Origin: Omphiscola glabra
Lineage: Eukaryota; Mollusca; Gastropoda; Lymnaeidae
Length of the DNA stretch: 64,000 bases
Direction: 5' to 3'
Assembly: GCA_964017045.1 (NCBI GenBank)
Contig: OZ024808.1
Location: forward strand, 24,721,918-24,785,917
Under the pieces are notes generated by a model, which was given only the letters and a program-made list of their open reading frames with translations, did no database searches and was not told where the DNA came from. Positions 10,150-22,307 of the stretch are shown here, piece by piece. The position numbers and the translations under genes were made by a program. The stretch's first letter is position 1. Every line of letters begins with the position of its first letter.

Positions 10150-10712
10150 GAAAGGACGGAAGCGACCCGGAGACAAATGAATGTGAGCTGGAATAATAAG
10201 CATTTTACGTAATATTTGTCTGACGTTGTAGATTTTATTGGATGGATTATACTACAGTATATTTAAGACATTTGGTGGAGACAGTTGCATATTTTGGACG
10301 TTTGCTTAAGACAGCACTATATTTTATACATATTTGTATATTTTGGACATTTTGTTAAGACACTAGTCCATTTAAACACGCGTTTAATGCATAATTACAA
10401 TTTGGGTATTTGGATTAGTTATATGAGTGTGTTGGGATATTCTGCCATCACTTGGAAGTAATTTTTGTTTGGGGGGGGGCACATACCTTAAAACTATGGT
10501 TGATTCGAGGATATCTCTATATGATGTGTAATGGATACAAGTTACTGAAGCCTGTGATGTCTTTAAGCCATCTCACCGAAGCATGTGCAATAAACGAAAT
10601 ACATTTGTATTGCACATTTAAATTGACTGAAATCCCAAGACTTCTACTGCGCTTAAAACCTTCAGTCTTAACGATCTCTAACAATTCATACCGTTCAGGG
10701 GGCAGGAGCACA
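10150..10712. other. No supported gene
   Basis: Contains short loosely repeated phrases around 10255-10350 (atttaagacattt, ttggacgttt, taagacagcac) and two overlapping open frames on opposite strands (10452-10802 and 10517-10741) with no recognisable motif. Confidence 0.5.
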
Positions 10713-10719
10713 TTGCTGC

Positions 10720-11190
10720 TGTTAAACATTATAGCTACCAAACATTACAGTTATTTAACATTACAGCTACTAAACATTACAGCTACTAAACATTGCAGCT
10801 AATAAACATTACAGCTGTTAAACATTGCAGCTAATAAACATTACAGGTACTTAACGTTACAGCTACTAAACATTGCAGCGACTAAACATTGCAGCTAATA
10901 AACATTACAGTTACTAAACATTACAGCTACTGAACATTTATCTAACATTACAGCTACTGAACCCTTACATTTATTTAACATTACAGCTACTGAACCCTTA
11001 CATTTATTTAACATTACAGCTACTGAACCCTTACATTTATTTAACATTACAGCTACTGAACCCTTACATTTATTTAACATTACAGCTACTGAACCCTTAC
11101 ATTTATTTAACATTACAGCTACTGAACCCTTACATTTATTTAACATTACAGCTACTAAACATTACAGTTACTAAACTTTACAGCTGCTTA
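10720..11190. repeat. Compound minisatellite: 15-bp unit passing into 33-bp unit
   Basis: The left part repeats AACATTACAGCTACT-like 15-mers with many variants. From about 10935 to 11150 a 33-bp unit (TGAACCCTTACATTTATTTA plus ACATTACAGCTAC) is repeated six or seven times almost without change; it contains one 15-mer plus 18 new bases. The right edge returns to single 15-mers. Confidence 0.93.
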
Positions 11191-11375
11191 ACATTTCAGT
11201 CGGATTCGAAACATCGCAGTCCGTATTGTCAACCCACGGCTGCATCCGTAAAACCTAGTCATTGAACATTTTAAAAGGCACCGATCACATGGGAAACCAA
11301 CAAGTCCAGCTTTAAACACACATCCACTTTGAAAAAGGACCCGGCAAAACGACATCAATATCTAAACGTTTGAAA

Positions 11376-11398
11376 CCCCCCCCCCCCCCCCCCCCCCC
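11376..11398 (+). repeat. Poly-C run, 23 bases
   Basis: Uninterrupted C run followed by AAAAA. It is the longest of many C or G runs in the window. Confidence 0.95.
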
Positions 11399-11574
11399 AA
11401 AAATAACGTCAAAGAGTTTCAAAACATCTTCATTCAAATAACTTTTTGAAAATTCATGCATTGAAAACAAATTATAAAGCACAACATCGTAGAATGTGTT
11501 AGCTGCACTATAAAGCTTTATCGCGCCAAAATAACAATTTTAATGAGACTTTTGGCACATGCTATTGTCCCCGG

Positions 11575-11655
11575 GGCACACGCACACATACCTCACACGC
11601 ACACCTATACCTCACACGCACACATACCTCACACACACACCTATACCTCACACAC
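11575..11655. repeat. CA-rich minisatellite
   Basis: Repeated words cacacgcacac and ctatacctcacac in units of about 15-25 bases. Confidence 0.85.
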
Positions 11656-11949
11656 AGCAACGTTGTGTGATTAGGGAAGCACCATTAATGGGTTCTTGTT
11701 GAATGGCACGAGAAAATGACGGTTTTTTTTTTGGGGGGGGGGGGGGGGAATAGGGAAATTGTAAACAGAGTATTCCGTAGCCATTGCCGACCAACGGGCA
11801 TCAAATAAGTCACATCAGACATCTAAATATAAGTTCACGATAATTCGATTTTTCGTAAATGAGACGCATCTACTAATCTGAACGGAACAAAAGCGACCGA
11901 AGAAGGGATTTTTAATTCTGAAGGTACGACTAAAATTGCGAGCGCTCTT

Positions 11950-12315
11950 GAACAATCCGCTATACAATTGTGCTAACTCCGGGGCTGATCAGGGAGGAAC
12001 AATCCGCTATACACTTGTGCTAACTCCGGGGCTGATCAGGGAGGAACAATCCGCTATAGAATTGTGCTAACTCCGGGGCTGATATGGGAGGAACAATCCG
12101 CTATACACTTGTGCCAACTCCGGGGCTGATCAGGGAGGAACAATCCGCTATACAATTGTGCTAACTCCGGGGCTGATCAGGGAGGAACAATCCGCTATAC
12201 AATTGTGCTAACTCCGGGGCTGATCAGGGAGGAACAATCCGCTTTACACTTGTGCTAACTCCGGGGCTGATCAGGGAGGAACAATCCGCTATACAATTGT
12301 GCTAATTCAGGGGCT
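11950..12315. repeat. Minisatellite, 47-bp unit, 8 copies
   Basis: The unit starts AACAATCCGCTATACAATTG and ends GGGGCTGATCAGGGAGG. Copies differ at a few positions only (attg/cttg, ctat/cttt), so the array is young or well homogenised. Each full unit carries the palindrome TGATCA. Confidence 0.95.
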
Positions 12316-12885
12316 GGAAAGTAAAAAAAAGCACATTTTTTACAGTCTCGGTCAGACGTAACTCATCTTAACACATTTAACAAAAAAATAAATACACACA
12401 AAATAGATGTGGACGCAAAGGATTTTGAATTTTCCCGTTTGTCTGCCCCTTGAAAATAGCTTTATAATGGACGTTCATTTGAACCCAACTCAACAGGGGG
12501 GGGGGGGGGGAGGGGGTCACACTATCAGACTATAATTTCTTTTCCAAACAGCAAAACACATTTCAGAATGTCTTTCGGCTTGTCAGCCCAGAAACTTAGC
12601 TTTAACGGTCAAATGCTTTGTTTGCCGCAAGCAGTAAACTGTAGCGCATAATCGAATTGACTTGTTGGCTAAATCCAACCGGTAATTGGATTGAACGACA
12701 TACATCATTATTAGAGTTATTTGGATTTCAACAAATTTGTCATTGAAAATAATTTTAAAAAAATTTAAAAACACCCATTGCTATTAACTCCCCATCATGG
12801 TCACGTTAAGCTTGAGCGTTCCCAATGCGTCACGGGATTCTAGGCGAAGGGATTATTACCCCATTCTCTCCCCCCCCTCCCCAAG
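12316..12885. other. No supported gene
   Basis: AT-rich sequence with a G run at about 12497-12511 and an open frame on the minus strand (12583-12774) with no recognisable features. Confidence 0.5.
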
Positions 12886-12890
12886 TAGGA

Positions 12891-13077
12891 CAGTGGCTCT
12901 CAACCTTCCTAATTCCGTTACCCTTTAAATACAGTTCCTGATGTTGTGGTGACCCAAACCCTAAAATTTTTTCGCTGTTTCTCCAAAAATATGTGTTTTC
13001 CTATTGTCTTAGACGACCCCGTTGTAAGGGTCGTTCGACACCCAAAGGGGTCGCGGCCCACAGGCTGAGAGCCGCTG
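12891..13077 (+). mobile_element. SPIN-like hAT MITE, copy 2
   Basis: Starts CAGTGGCTCTCAACC and ends CAGGCTGAGAGCCGCTG, so the ends are inverted repeats of each other. The interior has the family words ccctttaaatacagttcc, gttgtggtgaccc, attgtcttagacgacc and gggtcgttcgaca. Flanks aagtagga and atgtagac match at only five of eight positions, so the target duplication has decayed or is uncertain. Non-coding, about 187 bp. Confidence 0.9.
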
Positions 13078-13139
13078 ATGTAGACAACTTGATATAGTGT
13101 ACAATAAGTGTGTGTGTGTGGGGGGGGGAACAAGTGCTT

Positions 13140-13600
13140 ATTAAATTGTGGTTTAAAAATCCCTTGATAAAATGCTAAACTCTAACACATTGAAGGACAA
13201 TTTTATTGAACAGAGAAAAGCTCACGAATACATGACAATAACGCCATCAGTTGATTTACATATCACATAATTAAAATAGAATCAAGAGAAAGTTTATGGA
13301 ACATAGAAAAACACTTGATTAAAAGAAATTAACACTGTCAGTTGATTTTGTACAGCACATAATGAAAATAGAATCAAGGGAAAGGAATGGACGAGAAAAT
13401 AGGATTACTACGCTGTTTCCGAGACAGACAACATATTAACACACACATCGTCTGCCCACTTCGGTTTTTTATTCAACCGATATTAATATAATTTTAAAAA
13501 AATATATAATTGATCACGTGACGTCTGGCACACACTATTGACCAAATGTGTACTTCATAAAGTTACAAGCCAATCGTGACGTACTGCCCCGACTTCCCAT
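13140..13600. other. No supported gene; old imperfect duplication
   Basis: Within 13190-13390 the phrases gaacagagaaaagctcacga / gaacatagaaaaacacttga, gtcagttgatt and aaatagaatcaag occur twice, showing an imperfect ~115-bp tandem duplication. Otherwise AT-rich and empty. Confidence 0.5.
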
Positions 13601-13640
13601 TCGAAGCCAAATCCGTATGGAGCGATGCATTCGCGGCTAT

Positions 13641-13790
13641 CTTCACGTCACATATGGCAACCCTCACGTCACATATGGGTATATTCACGACACAAATTGC
13701 TATCTCCACGTCACACATTGCTATCTCCACGACACAAATTGCTATCTCCACGTCACAAATTGCTATCCGTCCAGTCACACAGCTATCCCT
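13641..13790. repeat. Minisatellite, 21-bp unit, about 7 copies
   Basis: Units are variants of CACGTCACACATTGCTATCTC. Because 21 is a multiple of three, all frames stay open on both strands; the four overlapping frames here are by-products. Confidence 0.9.
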
Positions 13791-13859
13791 CACCCCCACC
13801 CCAGTCCCATAAGCCTGGCCCTCTCACATACGGCTATGTTACATTTTCCAATTAAACAT

Positions 13860-14580
13860 TTAATTTGTATAACTTACCAAGACAGCATATTACAGATTCC
13901 GTAATGCTATTAAATAATGTTATTAAAAAAATATAACAATATCAGTTTACAGCCTCACAACGACACAACATCGTAAATATTTCTACACGAAGCCAGAACT
14001 AACCCGAGGATTAATTGCTTGGATAAATTACTTCATTTCTGACATAAATCTCTTGTTGTTATTCAATTCAAGGCAGGAAACGGAGATTTAGAAAGAAAAA
14101 AAAAGTCGAAACCAAAATTGCTTGTCATTCCAGAAGAAATAAAAATATAATTATTAACGGTTTCAACTAAGGGTAGATTCACTTTTATTTGCTGCCTTTG
14201 AAAACGTAGAATACAATTGTAGACACAGAAACAAAACAACAACAAATAGACAGTAGAGTTGTTACGAAGGTTGAGTTGATGTTGTTCTTGATAAAAGATA
14301 AGAAAACAAACATCAAAATGGAAACAAGGGAAAAAGCAAACCCCACCGTTAAAAGAGAATGTGCGCATAATAATTTTCGTGACATAAATGGTAAAAAAAA
14401 TTGATTGAATTTATTCCGTTTTAGACAGCACACTGCGTTGTTGTAAGTGTGCGGGTAGTTGGAGATGCGGTCTTGGAAACCGCCTGGGCTTCAGAGTAGA
14501 ATTCGACTGCTTTTGTCACATGTTTTAATTTTGTTGTGTTACAATCACTCGCTTTTCTAGGATGTAAAGACAACGCTATT
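13860..14580. other. No supported gene
   Basis: AT-rich stretch with two overlapping minus-strand frames (14063-14433) rich in Phe, Leu and Cys and no recognised motif. Near 14500 the phrase attcgactgcttttgtcacatg resembles the spacers in the purine tract at 9.5 kb. Confidence 0.45.
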
Positions 14581-14599
14581 TCGGGTCATATACCAAAAG

Positions 14600-14613
14600 A
14601 CAGAGTTAGAGAG

Positions 14614-14655
<42 letters not shown>

Positions 14656-14925
14656 GAGAAAGAGATAAAAAGAGAAAGAAAGAGAAACAGAGAGAGAGAG
14701 AGAAAGAAATAGAAAGAGAGAGAGAAATAGAAAGAGAGAGAGAGACGAGAGACAAAGAGAGCAATAAAAAAGAGAAAGAGAGCGAAAGAGAGGGAACGAA
14801 AGAAAAAAAGAGACAGAGAGAGTGAGAGAGAGAAAGAGTGAGAGAGAGAAAGAGTGAGAGAGAGAAAGAGTGAGAGAGAGGGAGAGATAGGGAGAAAGAG
14901 AGAGGGAGAAAGAGAGAGAAGGATT
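14600..14925 (+). repeat. GA-rich purine tract
   Basis: About 320 bases of GAGA and GAAA purine sequence on the plus strand with few interruptions. It is preceded by a phrase like the spacer in the 9.5-kb purine tract, suggesting a shared origin. Confidence 0.93.
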
Positions 14926-14989
14926 GAAATATTGAACAGAAGAGTTCGTGGTCTTCGCGTCTTGTCCTCTGTCATTTGCAGTTCAATAT

Positions 14990-15320
14990 AATTGTACTTT
15001 AAACCATGGCCATCTCCTTAGTCCCCCCCCCCCTCCAGGCCACCCATCCCGGTACATTTTATTCTTCACTTCCCATTTGAATTACCATTCACCTTTAGCC
15101 ATACTGGGGGCAGACAACTTCATTGAGTCGAGTTCAATTGAGGCCCACATCTTCCATTTTCACCCAATTTTTTTAAGCGAGGATTTTTTTAAATAAAAAA
15201 AATTATCTCTATTATTCTGCCAGTCGTTTGTACTTTAAAAAAAAATTGCGTTGCTATTTAGTCCTTCATCGTTTTAAACAAGATGGCGGAGACTTAAACG
15301 ACAATGATGCATCTATTTAT
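14990..15320. other. No supported gene
   Basis: C run near 15026-15036 and AT-rich sequence. No repeat or gene seen. Confidence 0.5.
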
Positions 15321-15327
15321 GACAGAC

Positions 15328-15832
15328 AGCTTATCCATGACACAGACAAGCGATCTATGACACAGACACAGATAAGCGATCTATGACACAGACACAGACA
15401 AGCGATCTATGACACAGACACAGACAAGCGATCTATGACACAGACACAGACAAGCGATCTATGACACAGACACAGACAAGCGATCTATGACACAGACACA
15501 GACACAGACAAGCGATCTATGACACAGACACAGACAAGCGATCTATGACACAGACAAGCGATCTATGACACAGACAAGCGATCTATGACACAGACACATA
15601 CAAGCGATCTATGACACAGACACAGACAAGCGATCTATGACACAGACAAGCGATCTATGACACAGACACAGACAAGCGATCTATGACACAGACAAGCGAT
15701 CTATGACACAGACAAGCGATCTATGACACAGACAAGCGATCTATGACACAGACAAGTGATCTATGACACAGACAAGCGATCTATGACACAGACAAGCGAT
15801 CTATGACACAGACAAGCGATCTATGACACATA
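15328..15832. repeat. Minisatellite, 20-bp unit with variable 6-bp inserts
   Basis: The core unit is GACAAGCGATCTATGACACA. In the left half most units carry an extra ACAGAC hexamer (26 bp, once 32 bp); the right half is nearly all 20-bp. About 23 copies. Confidence 0.95.
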
Positions 15833-15839
15833 GCTAAGT

Positions 15840-16100
15840 TGTCTAGAGGTTAATTCAATAACATCACAAACCATTGATTCATGTCAAATGTCTCTCTTAA
15901 AAAAAATCTGAAGTTCTAACACTTCATTGTATAATTATTCCATCTCTGCTCCCTAAAACCATAAAACCACCACAACGTCATTTCTCATACTCAAATACGT
16001 CACTAAATACCAAGCACATAGAAACAGCGACAGAAATACTCTCTACGCCAAACACCCTTTCCACACCAAACATTCACGCCCCAAAATCTAATTCACAACA
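15840..16100. other. No supported gene
   Basis: A-rich spacer between two large arrays, with scattered short words such as aaaccac and accaaac. No gene seen. Confidence 0.5.
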
Positions 16101-16165
16101 AAACGCCTTGTTTCAACTACCGTCCTTGTTTCAGTAACAGGCCTTGTTTCACTAACAGGCCATAT

Positions 16166-16720
16166 TTAAGTAACAAGCCATATTTCAGTAACAGGCCTTC
16201 TTTCAGTAACAGGCCATAATTTAGTAACAAGCCATATTTCAGTAACAGGCCTTGTTTCAGTAACAGGTCTTATTTTAGTAACAAGCGATATTTCAGTAAC
16301 AGGCCTTGTTTCAGTAACAGGCCATATTTTAGTAACAAGCCATATTTCAGTAACAGGCCTTGTTTCAGTAACAGGCCATATTTTAGTAACAAGCCATATT
16401 TCAGTAACAGGCCTTGTTTCAGTAACAGGCCTTGTTTCAGTAACTGGCCATATTTTAGTAACAAGCCATATTTCAGTAACAGGCCTTGTTTCAGTAACAA
16501 GCCATATTTTAGTAACAAGCCATATTTCAGTAACAGGCCTTGATTCAGTAACAGGCCATATTTTAGTAACAAGCCATATTTCAGTAAAAGGCCTTGTTTC
16601 AGTAACAGGCCATATTTTAGTAACAAGCCATATTTCAGTAACAGGCCTTGTTTCAGTAACAGGCCATATTTTATAAACAAGCCATATTTCAGTAACAGGC
16701 CTTGTTTCAGTAACAGGCCA
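16166..16720. repeat. 54-bp higher-order section of the 18-bp satellite
   Basis: Here three unit types follow in fixed order (ccttgtttcag, ccatattttag, ccatatttcag), giving a 54-bp period about ten times. Seen on the minus strand as an 18-residue repeat with blocks PVTETR, PVTEIW and LVTKIW. Confidence 0.85.
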
Positions 16721-16806
16721 TATTTGAGTAACAAGCCATATTTCAGTAACATGCCTTGTTTCAGTAACAGGCCTTGTTTCAGTAACAGGCCATATTTTAG
16801 TAACAG

Positions 16807-18750
16807 GCAATATTTCAGTAACATGTCATATTTCAGTAACAATCCATATTTCAGTAACAAGCCATATTTCAGTAACATGCCTTGTTACAGTAAAAAGCCA
16901 TATTTCAGTAACAGGCCACATTTCAGTAGCAGGCCTTGTTTCAGTAACAGGCCTTGTTTCAGTAACAGGCCTTGTTTCAGTAAAAAGCCATATTTCAGTA
17001 ACAGGCCATATTTCAGTAACAAGCCATATTTCAGTAACATGCCATATTTCAGTAACAAGCCATATTTCAGTAACAGGCCATATTTCAGTAACAAGCCATA
17101 TTTCAGTAACAGGCAATGTTTCAGTAACATGTCATATTTCAGTAACATGTCATATTTCAGTTATAATCCATATTTCAGTAACAAGCCATATTTCAGTAAC
17201 AAGCCATATTTCAGTAACAGGCTATATTTCAGTAACATGTCATATTTCAGTAACAATCCATATTTCAGTAACAATTCATATTTCAGTAACAATCCATATT
17301 TCAGTAACAAGCCATATTTCAGTAACAAGCCATATTTCAGTAACAGGCCTTGTTACAGTAATAAGCCATATTTCAGTAACAAGCCATATTTCAGTAACAA
17401 GCCATATTTCAGTAACAGGCCTTGTTACAGTAATAAGACATATTTCAGTAACAAGCCATATTTCAGTAACAAGCCATATTTCAGTAACAGGCCTTGTTAC
17501 AGTAACAAGACATATTTCAGTAACAAGCCATATTTCAGTAACAAGCCATATTTCAGTAACAGGCCTTGTTACAGTAACAAGCCATATTTCAGTAACAATC
17601 CTTATTTCAGTAACAAGCCATATTTTGGTAACAGACCTTGTTACAGTAAAAAGCCATATTTCAGTAACAGGCCATATTTCAGTAACAAGCCATATTTCAG
17701 TAACAGGCCTTGTTTTAGTAACAGGCCTTGTTTCAGTAACAGGCCTTGTTTCAGTAAAAAGCCATATTTTAGTAACAGGCAATATTTCAGTAACATGTCA
17801 TATTTCAGTAACAATCCATATTTCAGTAACAAGCCATATTTCAGTAACATGCCTTGTTACAGTAAAAAGCCATATTTCAGTAACAAGCCATATTTCAGTA
17901 GCAGGCCTTGTTTCAGTAACAGGCCTTGTTTCAGTAACAGGCCTTGTTTCAGTAAAAAGCCATATTTCAGTAACAGGCCATATTTCAGTAACAAGCCATA
18001 TTTCAGTAACATGCCATATTTCAGTAACAAGCCATATTTCAGTAACAGGCCATATTTCAGTAACAAGCCATATTTCAGTAACAGGCAATGTTTCAGTAAC
18101 ATGTCAAATTTCAGTAACATGTCATATTTCAGTTATAATCCATATTTCAGTAACAAGCCATATTTCAGTAACAAGCCATATTTCAGTAACAGGCTATATT
18201 TCAGTAACATGTCATATTTCAGTAACAATCCATATTTTAGTAACAATTCATATTTCAGTAGCAATCCATATTTCAGTAACAAGCCATATTTCAGTAACAA
18301 GCCATATTTCAGTAACAGGCCTTGTTACAGTAACAAGCCATATTTCAGTAACAAGCCATATTTCAGTAACAAGCCATATTTCAGTAACAGGCCTTGTTAC
18401 AGTAACAAGCCATATTTTAGTAACAAGCCATATTTCAGTAACAAGCAATATTTCAGTAACAGGCCTTGTTACAGTAACAAGACATATTTCAGTAACAAGC
18501 CATATTTCAGTAACAAGCCATATTTCAGTAACATGCCTTGTTACAGTAACAAGCCATATTTCAGTAACAATCCTTATTTCAGTAACAAGCCATATTTTGG
18601 TAACAGGCCTTGTTACAGTAAAAAGTCATATTTCAGTAACAGGCCATATTTCAGTAACAAGCCATATTTCAGTAACAGGCCTTGTTTTAGTAACAGGCCT
18701 TGTTTCAGTAACAGGCCTTGTTTCAGTAAAAAGCCATATTTTAGTAACAG
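16807..18750. repeat. 972-bp higher-order repeat of the satellite, two copies
   Basis: Marker variants recur exactly 972 bp (54 units) apart: ggcaatatttcag at 16806, 17778 and 18750; ttataatcc at 17161 and 18133; gctatatttc at 17221 and 18193. The two 972-bp blocks differ by scattered single bases. Confidence 0.9.
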
Positions 18751-20480
18751 GCAATATTTCAGTAACATGTCATATTTCAGTAACAATCCATATTTCAGTA
18801 ACAAGCCATATTTAAGTAACAGGCCTTGTTACAGTAAAAAGCCATATTTCAGTAAAAGGCCATATTTCAGTAACAAGCCATATTTCAGTAACAGGCCTTG
18901 TTTCAGTAACAGGCCTTGTTTCAGTAACAGGCCTTGTTTCAGTAACAGGCCTTGTTTCATTAAAAAGCCATATTTCAGTAACAAGCCATATTTCAGTAAC
19001 ATGCCATATTTCAGTAACAAGCCATATTTCAGTAACAGGCCATATTTCAGTAACAAGCCATATTTCAGTAACAGGCAATGTTTCAGTAACATCTCATATT
19101 TCAGTAACATGTCATATTTCAGTAACAATCCATATTTCAGTAACAAGCCATATTTCAGTAACAGGCAATATTTCAGTAACATGTCATATTTCAGTAACAA
19201 TCCATATTTCAGTAACAAGCCATATTTCAGTAACAGGCCTTGTTACAGTAAAAAGCCATATTTCAGTAACAGGCCATATTTCAGTAACAAGCCATATTTC
19301 AGTAACAGGCCTTGTTTCAGTAACAGGCCTTGTTTCAGTAACAGGCCTTGTTTCAGTAAAAAGCCATATTTCAGTAACAAGCCATATTTCAGTAACATGC
19401 CATATTTCAGTAACAAGCCATATTTCAGTAACAGGCCATATTTCAGTAACAAGCCATATTTCAGTAACAGGCAATGTTTCAGTAACATGTCATATTTCAG
19501 TAACAGGCCATATTTCAGTAACAAGCCATATTTCAGTAACAGGCCTTGTTTTAGTAACAGGCCTTGTTTCAGTAACAGGCCTTGTTTCAGTAAAAAGCCA
19601 TATTTTAGTAACAGGCAATATTTCAGTAACATGTCATATTTCAGTAACAATCCATATTTCAGTAACAAGCCATATTTAAGTAACAGGCCTTGTTACAGTA
19701 AAAAGCCATATTTCAGTAACAGGCCATATTTCAGTAACAAGCCATATTTCAGTAACAGGCCTTGTTTCAGTAACAGGCCTTGTTTCAGTAACAGGCCTTG
19801 TTTCAGTAACAGGCCTTGTTTCATTAAAAAGCCATATTTCAGTAACAAGCAATATTTCAGTAACATGCCATATTTCAGTAACAAGCCATATTTCAGTAAC
19901 AGGCCATATTTCAGTAACAAGCCATATTTCAGTAACAGGCAATGTTTCAGTAACATGTCATATTTCAGTAACATGTCATATTTCAGTAACAATCCATATT
20001 TCAGTAACAAGCCATATTTCAGTAACAGGCAATATTTCAGTAACATGTCATATTTCAGTAACAATCCATATTTCAGTAACAAGCCATATTTCAGTAACAG
20101 GCCTTGTTACAGTAAAAAGCCATATTTCAGTAACAGGCCATATTTCAGTAACAAGCCATATTTCAGTAACAGGCCTTGTTTCAGTAACAGGCCTTGTTTC
20201 AGTAACAGGCCTTGTTTCAGTAAAAAGCCATATTTCAGTAACAAGCCATATTTCAGTAACATGCCATATTTCAGTAACAAGCCATATTTCAGTAACAGGC
20301 CATATTTCAGTAACAAGCCATATTTCAGTAACAGGCAATGTTTCAGTAACATGTCATATTTCAGTAACATGTCATATTTCAGTAACAATCCATATTTCAG
20401 TAACAAGCCATATTTCAGTAACAAGCCATATTTCAGTAACAGGCAATATTTCAATAACATGTCATATTTCAGTAACAATC
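18751..20480. repeat. 864-bp higher-order repeat of the satellite, two copies
   Basis: The rare variants tttaag (18811 and 19675), tcattaaaaa (18957 and 19821) and ggcaatatttcag (18750 and 19614) recur 864 bp (48 units) apart. The block shares its start with the 972-bp repeat and then has its own unit order. Confidence 0.88.
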
Positions 20481-22307
20481 CATATTTCAGTAACAATCCA
20501 TATTTCAGTAACAATCCATATTTCAGTAACAAGCCATATTTCAGTAACAAGCCATATTTCAGTAACAGGCCTTGTTACAGTAACAGGCCATATTTCAGTA
20601 ACATGCCATATTTTAGTAACAAGACATATTTCAGTAACAAGCCATATTTCAGTAACAATACATATTTCAGTAACAATCCATATTTCAGTAACAGGCCATA
20701 TTTCAGTAACAAGCCATATTTCAGTAACAGGCCACATTTCAGTAACAAGCAATATTTCAGTAAAAGGCAATATTTCAGTAACATGTCATATTTCAGTAAC
20801 ATGTCATATTACAGTAACAATCCATATTTCAGTAACAAGCCATATTTCAGTAACAAGCCATATTTCAGTAACAGGCCTTGTTTCAGTAACAGGCCTTGTT
20901 TCAGTAACAATCCATATTTGAGTAACAAGCCATATTTCAGTAACAATCCATATTTGAGAAACAAGCCATATTTCAGTAACATGCCATATTTCAGTAACAA
21001 GCCATATTTCAGTAACAGGCAATATTTCAGTAACAATCCTTATTTCAGTAACAATCCATATTTCAGTAACAAGCCATATTTCAGTAACAAGCCATATTTC
21101 AGGAACAGGCCTTGTTACAGTAACAAGCCATATTTCAGTAACAGGCCTTGTTACAGTAACAAGCCATATTTCAGTAACAAGCCATATTTCAGTAACAAGC
21201 CATATTTCAGTAACAGGCCTTGTTACAGTAACAAGCCATATTTCAGTAACAATCCATATTTCAGTAACAAGCCATATTTCGGTAACAGGCCTTGTTACAG
21301 TAACAAGCCATATTTCAGTAACAAGCCATATTTCAGTAACAAGCCATATTTCAGTAACAGGCCTTGTTACAGTAACAAGCCATATTTCAGTAACAAGCCA
21401 TATTTCAGTAACAAGCCATATTTCAGTAACAGGCCTTGTTACAGTAACAAGCCATATTTAAGTAACAGGCCTTGTTACAGTAAAAAGCCATATTTCAGTA
21501 ACAGGCCATATTTCAGTAACAAGCCATATTTCAGTAACAGACCTTGTTTCAGTAACAAGCCATATTTCAGTAACAGGTCACATTTCGGTAACAAGCCATA
21601 TTTCAGTAAAAGGCAATATTTCAGTAACATGTCATATTTCAGTAACATGTCATATTTCAGTAACAATCCATATTTCAGTAACAAGCCATATTTCAGTAAC
21701 AAGCCATATTTCAGTAACAGGCCTTGTTACATAAAAAGACATATTTCAGAAACATGCCATATTTCAGTAAAAAGCCATATTTCAGTAACAGGCCATATTT
21801 CAGTAACAAGCCATATTTCAGTAACATGCCATATTTCAGTAACATGCCATATTTCAGTAACATGCCATATTTCAGTAACATGCCATATTTCAGTAACAGG
21901 CAATGTTTCAGTAACATGCCATATTTCAGTAAAAAGCTATATTTCAGCAACAGGCCATATTTCAGTAACAAGCCATATTTCAGTAACAGGCCTTGTTTCA
22001 GTAACAGGCCTTGTTTCAGTAACAGGCCTTGTTTCACTAAAAAGCCATATTTCAGTAACAGGCCTTGTTTCAGTAAAAAGCCATATTTCAGTAACAGGCC
22101 ATATTTCAGTAACAGGCCATATTTCAGTAACATGCCATATTTCAGTAGCATGCCATATTTCAGTAACATGCCATATTTCAGTAACATGCCATATTTCAGT
22201 AACAGGCAATGTTTCAGTAACATGCCATATTTCAGTAACAAGCCATATTTCAGTAACAAGCCATGTTTCAGTAACAAGCCATGTTTCAGTAATAGGACTT
22301 GCTGAAT

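Larger units (their letters stand above)
16105..22307. repeat. Giant satellite, 18-bp unit, about 340 copies
   Basis: The unit is TTTCAGTAACAAGCCATA. Frequent variants change AAG to AGG, ATG or AAT, CCATAT to CCTTGT, and TTTCAG to TTACAG or TTTTAG. The period of 18 is a multiple of three and the unit lacks stops in several frames, so both strands show very long open frames. The longest is on the plus strand at 16724-22318 (1,864 codons, hexapeptide PYFSNK). Variant units are ordered, not random: there are higher-order periods of 54, 972 and 864 bp. A one-base loss near 21726-21730 shifts the register, after which the other frame continues open. I regard it as non-coding satellite DNA. Confidence 0.97.
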
